From Chlamydomonas sphaeroides (lineage: Eukaryota; Chlorophyta; Chlorophyceae; Chlamydomonadales; Chlamydomonadaceae): a DNA stretch of 64,000 nucleotides. The translations under genes were made by a program, and so were the position numbers. The notes below the pieces were generated by a model. The model ran no database searches. It had not been told where the DNA came from and saw nothing but the letters and a program-made list of their open reading frames with translations. Shown here piece after piece: positions 58,915-64,000 of this stretch. The number at the start of each line of letters is the position of its first letter. Position 1 is the stretch's first letter. Location of the stretch: contig BDDC01000226.1 of NCBI GenBank assembly GCA_001662425.1, positions 1 through 64,000 on the forward strand. The letters are read 5' to 3'.

Positions 58915-60227
58915 GCTGACGCTTTGGCAGATATGCCTCTACACAGCGGCGCGCAACGACATATACTCACGCTTGGATCGCATGTGTTTCTTCGCATGTG
59001 GTGTGGGGCTAGGTGCGGCTGGCCGCACGCTTGCGGCATTGGTCGCTGGTTCGGGTCGCGATACCAAATGCGATCCCCTCGATGCAGCGGGGTGTTCCAA
59101 AACTCGGATATGCGCCCTTTTGAAAGCTCCATATCAGCCATACCGCTGCGGCGCCGTTACCGACTCCGCGCGTCCAGTCCGTGACGCAACGACGCCGATA
59201 CGAGGGTGCCGTCCTCGTCGGCCGCTGAAAGCTAATGGCAGTTTTGTGAGCATACACGTCATGCTTGCAGCAAAGGGCTGACCATGAACGAAAGGCAACT
59301 AGCAAACCGAGGCTGGTGGCAAGGCTGCATCCCGATGCCATCCTACTCCGTCGCGACAGCCTCTACTTGTCTTGGGCCGCTATCCTATGTCGGTACCCTC
59401 CTCCCGAGACAATTATGGTGCCAGGACGCCACCCGGCGGCATGCAGAGCAGGGATTAGTGGAACCCCGTGTCTGCCAAACCGTCTGCACGCGCACCAACC
59501 CGCGCCTCCCTCCGAACTGCGCAGATGCGCACACGCTGGGATACGGCTCTCGGCTGAGCTCTCTTCTTGCACCGCCTGATGCCGGACAGGTACAGGCCAT
59601 TAACGCAACCGCATGCCCGCCCTCCTCATCCGCCCGCACCCCGGCCGCCCGCGGGCCGCTGTATCTCCCCCCGTGCTTCGTTAGGACCTCCCAGTCGGCC
59701 CGCCGATGCCCCTCAAGCCATGCGACCTCCCGCGACACCCCAGGCCGCCCCTCCCACAGCGCTCCGGTTGGCCCCCGGCCACGCACGTGCCAACGCAATG
59801 TCTCGAATGTACTGCACCCCACACCGTAGCCGCCACCCCGAACGGGAGCCTGCCCCACGGGCCCTTGCGGCCCAAGCGCACTAGCCCACACCGTCACGCT
59901 GCCGCAGCACTCACACACACCATGTACGTAACAAACAGACGCCCCGTCATCAGTCCGCACACGGCAGCAGCCCCGCCAGTTCAAGTCGTCGTCCAGCGCT
60001 CTACACCTGCTGCAGCCCAAGTACGTGTCCCCAGCTGCGGCCCGCGCCCCGGCGCCGCTTGTCCCCATGCCACCGGCCACGCCAACACACCCCACCTCCC
60101 AACCCGCAGTGCCAGCCGTGCAGCCCCGCAGTGCCTGTCCCCGCCGCGACCAGTCAACCCCATGGCCGCGAGCGCGCTCACACAGTCAAGGGAGCGTCCC
60201 GCAGCGGCGCCCCGTGCCATTGCGCCA
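58915..60227. other. Intergenic region upstream of the sphingomyelinase-like gene
   Basis: About 1.3 kb between two minus-strand genes: the 3' end of the coiled-coil gene at 60228 and the sphingomyelinase start at 58914. No supported gene. Open frames of 100-230 codons occur on both strands (for example 59284-59829) but have arginine/proline-rich composition and no splice structure or motif. Confidence 0.45.
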
Positions 60228-63200
60228 TCACACCTCCGTGACATCCACCTGAGGGGCAGGGCGGCGGGGAGCAGGGCCAGCGTCGGCAAATCTAGCCGAG
60301 GACGATTCCGTACGGACGGGCACTCCGCCACCCCCTCTTCTGCCGCTGATCCGCGACACGCCCCGTCGCATGCGGCAGCGCCGCCGCCCCATCCCTCGCC
60401 CGGCCTCACCTCGTACGTGAGCATGAACTGCTGCTTAAGCTCCTGCATGCGCGCGCGGTACTCCTCCAGCAGCGCCGCCGCCTCGCCCATCCAGCCGTCG
60501 CGGCTGGCGGCCAGGCCCTTCAGGTGCTCCGCGCGGATGGTGGCCAGCGCGTCGCGGTGCCGCGCCTCGCTCTCCTCGTACTGCCGCCGCAGCTCCGGCA
60601 GGCCCCGCGAGTCGTAATGGCCGCCCGCAGCCGCCTGGGTTCGGAGGAGAACCACGGGTCGGAGCGGAAGGGGGCGGTGTCAGCTCTCGCCGTGTCGGTG
60701 AGGCCCCCAGCACCGCGCCTGCCACCCCCACGCCGTGACCTGCACCCAAACCCCATGCATCGCAAAGCCCCACTACGATACGACGCCCGAGCCCGCACGC
60801 GCAGTGACCCACCATGGCCGCCTCGTGCGCCGCCAGCCCCGAGCTGTAGGCCGCCGCGTGGTGCTGCCGCATGGCGCCGTGCCGCGGCACCAGCGCCCGC
60901 AGGCTGCTCTCGGCCGCCTCCAGCGCCGCCACGTGCTCGTTGCGCAGGTTGGCGGCGGCGCGCGTGTAGGCGGCCTGCGCCTCCGCCAGCCCCACCTCGC
61001 CCGACGGCAGCACGCGCTCCAGGAAGGACGCCAGCAGGCCCTGCAGCTTGTTGGCCGCGGACATCTGGCAGCAGCAGGGGATGGGAGAGGTTAGGCGGGA
61101 GGCTGCAATCGCTGACGGGGCATCTGTTTGTGTCGCTCCCCGGCTCCAGCCGTCCACAGTCTGGTCGCCGCCTGCCCTGAAGGCCATGCCTTCCGGCCCC
61201 AGCCCGCGCCTTCCCAGCGCCCTTGCACGGCCATGAGCCACCGCCCCATGCGCACCCTCACCTCCTCCCCGGGGCCCTTCCCTACCGCTTCCCTACCGCT
61301 TCCCTACCGCCCACCATCCCCCATTCCCCTCCCCCCGCCTCCCCGCCCACACCTGCAGCGCCTCCAGCTGCCGCCCCAGCCGCTCGCCCTCGCCCATGAT
61401 GTCCGAGTGCGCCGCCATCAGCGCCTGCCGCTGGCCCGCGTGCCACGCCTCCGCCTCTTCCACGCAGCCCGCCAGGTGGCTCAGCGCCGCCGATTGGTGC
61501 TGCGCCAGCGCGCCCATGATGGCCGCAAACGTCTGCGCCCACGACTGCACCTCGCCGCTGCGGGCCGATATGCCCTGCGGAGCGGAACCGGTTCGCGGAG
61601 GCCGAGTAAGTGGCGGTGAGCGGCGGCGCGGCGGCAGCCAGGGGCCGGGGTGTGAGTGGCAAGGCGCTGCCGCAGCCCTGTCCGGCAAAGGCCCCAGGGC
61701 CACTTCCGTACAGCACCGCATGCGCGTCAGCCTTGCCAACCGCCCGCGGCACCTTGCACCCCTTCTCAACCCCTGCTCAGCCCTTCCCCCACCCTCCCCC
61801 AGCCCTCCCCCATTCCCCGTCAGCCCCTGCTCAGCCCCTCCTCAGCCCCTGCTCAGCCCTCCCCGCCAGCCTCCCCGCCAGCCTCCCCTCAGCCCACCTG
61901 GTCGTGCAGCGACCTGGTGCGGCCCATGTACTTGTCGTGCATGGCCTCCAGCCGCGCAAAGTCGCTGTTGCGCGCGGCCGCGTCGGCCGGCGTGGCGGTG
62001 CGCCCCGGCGAGGGCGGCGACGACAGCGACAGCCCTGCCATGCCCGACGGGTTGGCCAGCGGCCGGATGGTGTACTGCGACATGGCGGACGCCGCGGCTG
62101 CGGGCAGGAGCGATGATTGGGACACACAGAGAGCATGGGAGGAGGCGCAGCCTCAGCGCATGGGCACTCAGATGCCGCTCCTCCAGGCGGGTCAAGGCGG
62201 TGCTCAATCATCCATGCCCGTGAAGCCCCGGGGCCCCGGCGCACCGTTCTCCAGCGTTTTGAGGAAGGCGTTGGGCTGCACCTGGCCCATGCTGTGGCTC
62301 TGCGCCTGGTCACCCGACAGCGAGCGCTGGCCGGGGATGCCGGGGGCCGAGATGGTGGGCGAGCCGTTGCTGGCCAGCGGCGGCAGCGGCGCGGCGGCCG
62401 AGGCGGCGGGCGCCGGGAAGTCGACCTTGGCCCCGGCGAAGCGCCGCTGCTGCAGCTCCATGTGCCGCCGGGCGGCCTCCTTGACCAGCAAGGAGTAGTC
62501 GACACGGAGCTGCGGGGTTTGGGGTTGGGGTTGGATGAATGGGTGTGTGGAGGTGTGCGTGGGGGTGTGGGCAGCCAGTTGTGAGAGCTGGGGCGCGGGC
62601 CGGGTGGCGGTGGTGCGCGGCTGTGCAGAGGGTGGCGGCGCGTACCTGAGCTATCCGCTGGACATGCCGCGAGACGATTTCTTCGAGCATGTTCTGGTAC
62701 TCCTCGACCTGCGGGTGCAGCGGAGGGTACGGTCAGAGGACGAAGAGTTCGGGGTGCTGCCGGCGTTGCACGAGCAGCAAGTAGGCGCGGGGGGGGGCCG
62801 TGCCCGCGGCGCACCTCTAGCATATGCTGCTCCTGCAGTACTGGCAGCTCCGCTAATGCTTTGTTGTGCGCAGCGTGGTAGTCGATGGCGTACTGTTCGG
62901 TTTGGCCGATGAAATGGTTGCGGTTTTTCCGGAGGGTGCTGGGGAAGGGAAAGCGGAAGGGGGACGGCGGGGTGGCAGCGGTCAGCCCACGTGCGCGAGT
63001 TCGTGCGCTGGCTCGATGCTGCTGTTCCCGAAGCTCTTGCAACTTCGGCTGGCTTGCAGGAAGCTCACAGCGCTTTCGATGGCACGCATGGGAACGCTCG
63101 CGCCTGGCTTACTTCTCATGTGATGTTTGGAATTGAGACATGCCGCCACCCGTGTAGTTCCCTGGTGAGGCTGTCCCCGGCGGCGAGCTATTCGCTGTTC

Positions 63201-63381
63201 CTGGTGCCCCATTCAAGTAGCCCGTCCCTAGACCAGAGCGCTTCGTGCTTGGAGAAGGAGCACCGCTGAAGTCGCTTTGGCCCATTCCTCGGAGCGGCGA
63301 CCCTGGCACTGACAGCACGCTTCGTTCCCCGTACATTGTCGACGCTGGACGCTGCCCGGTGAGTAGGGGCAACGTCTTCAT
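60228..63381 (-). CDS. Uncharacterised coiled-coil protein, 546 aa
   Basis: Model on the minus strand: 63381-63113, 62938-62815, 62708-62646, 62509-62245, 62097-61898, 61574-61353, 61064-60813, 60634-60410, 60248-60228; eight GT-AG introns, in frame. The last exon codes only VDVTEV and the stop. Residues 1-90 are a serine/glycine/proline-rich, probably disordered head (GSPLRGMGQSDFSGAPSPST). Next come a helical part (YAIDYHAAHNKALAELPVLQ, EEIVSRHVQRIAQLRVDYSL), a proline/alanine/serine linker, and three long amphipathic helices (SWAQTFAAIMGALAQHQSAA, AAANLRNEHVAALEAAESSL, GLPELRRQYEESEARHRDAL), a coiled-coil or BAR-like arrangement. I recognise no family. A structural or ciliary/trafficking role is only a guess from composition. 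ATG 63336 is an alternative start. Confidence 0.72.
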
Positions 63382-64000
63382 TTTGCTTGCGCTGCCTATA
63401 AGGCCCTGGGGGCGAAGTGAGCTGTTTCCCTAGCCCGCTCTTCTGTGGTCGGCCGATGGAAGGGGTGCAATTTGTGCAAACGTCGTTGCGAGTGCCTGAA
63501 GTTGTCTCCTCTACACTGGTCAGCAGATAAGAAGCATGTTGCTTCGGGTGCACGAGCGGCTGGTATGAGGGATTGGCCTCTAAGGCACGACGACCCAGCG
63601 TGCCGTCGTACAAATCCGCCCTGAGCCCCTTGGGCCCCTCCCCTATTACATGTAATTCGATTTCACAATGATATTCAAGCCATCCAATATGCTGTGTGCT
63701 ATCGTTTCTGTCCACTCCCCTCATCAAACACTGGCCGGGTGTGGGGTCAGGTGTTCCAGCCGTCGGCTTACCAGGTAACCCTCCAACCTTACCACTGCAA
63801 TGCTGGGCAGGCTCTTCCCTGCTGCAGGGCAGCACGGGACGGGGCGGGCGGCATCGAGGGGACTGATACGGACGCTTGCGTGCGCCATGGGCTATATAGG
63901 AGGCCCTGGTATCCTCAGCTGCCACGTGGCTCACTGCGCCGTTCCAGGAAATCTGATACCAGATGGACAAGATGGCCCCATCCGGAATGGGGTTTAAGGC
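63382..64000. other. Region upstream of the coiled-coil gene
   Basis: Likely promoter and 5' untranslated region of the minus-strand coiled-coil gene. GC is lower than in the gene. A minus-strand open frame runs through it from 63970 into the first exon and has a less biased composition (HIGWLEYHCEIELHVIGEG), so a further exon or a transposon remnant is possible but not demonstrable. Confidence 0.35.
63976..63992. repeat. Imperfect palindrome, copy 2
   Basis: CCCCATCCGGAATGGGG, the same core as at 4819-4834, here at the very end of the window and followed by TTTAAGG. The element probably continues past the window. Confidence 0.5.

Noticed and set aside
59284..60095. Overlapping frames of 181 and 236 codons between the sphingomyelinase-like and coiled-coil genes
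   Set aside because: Low-quality composition, no splice structure and no motif. Both strands are equally open.
54199..64000. tRNA or rRNA genes in the intergenic parts
   Set aside because: No cloverleaf with A and B boxes or rRNA-like conserved blocks was recognised by eye. A covariance-model search would be decisive.

Overview
The window looks like nuclear DNA of a chlorophycean, Chlamydomonas-like green alga. It is GC-rich with alanine, glycine and glutamine tracts. Genes are split into many short exons by GT-AG introns (a few GC-AG), and families typical of green algae are present: class II photolyase, a LSMT-type SET protein, MYND-finger and F-box-like proteins. I read exon models by hand from splice signals and reading phase. 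Eight multi-exon genes, with about 103 introns, close exactly in frame from ATG to stop. One further gene has no introns.

Layout. 1-5200 is a decayed region: a direct duplication of about 0.8 kb, a coding remnant with two in-frame TAG codons, and several dispersed repeats, some in inverted pairs. Then come a HECT ubiquitin ligase (+, 5731-13654), a small F-box-like protein (+, 14775-15527), class II CPD photolyase PHR2 (-, 16845-21558) and, head-to-head with it, a nucleostemin/GNL3-type nucleolar GTPase (+, 22044-28114). A giant 34-exon coiled-coil protein resembling the ciliary transition-fibre protein FBF1 follows (-, 29295-43590). It is followed by a membrane-anchored SET-domain methyltransferase (-, 44554-49618) head-to-head with a MYND zinc-finger protein (+, 50360-54198). 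Last are a neutral-sphingomyelinase-like phosphodiesterase with two C-terminal membrane segments (-, 56346-58914) and an unrecognised 546-residue coiled-coil protein (-, 60228-63381).

The genes do not form one pathway. They are separate housekeeping, signalling and ciliary genes, with two divergent pairs that may share promoters. The most unusual observations are a roughly 470-residue insertion carrying a UIM-like helix inside the HECT C-lobe, just before the catalytic cysteine; an in-frame upstream ATG that would give PHR2 an arginine-rich presequence; the modular acidic motifs and 13-residue repeats of the FBF1-like protein; and a 31-bp insertion with a 14-bp target duplication in a sphingomyelinase intron. 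No clearly new multi-gene system was recognised.
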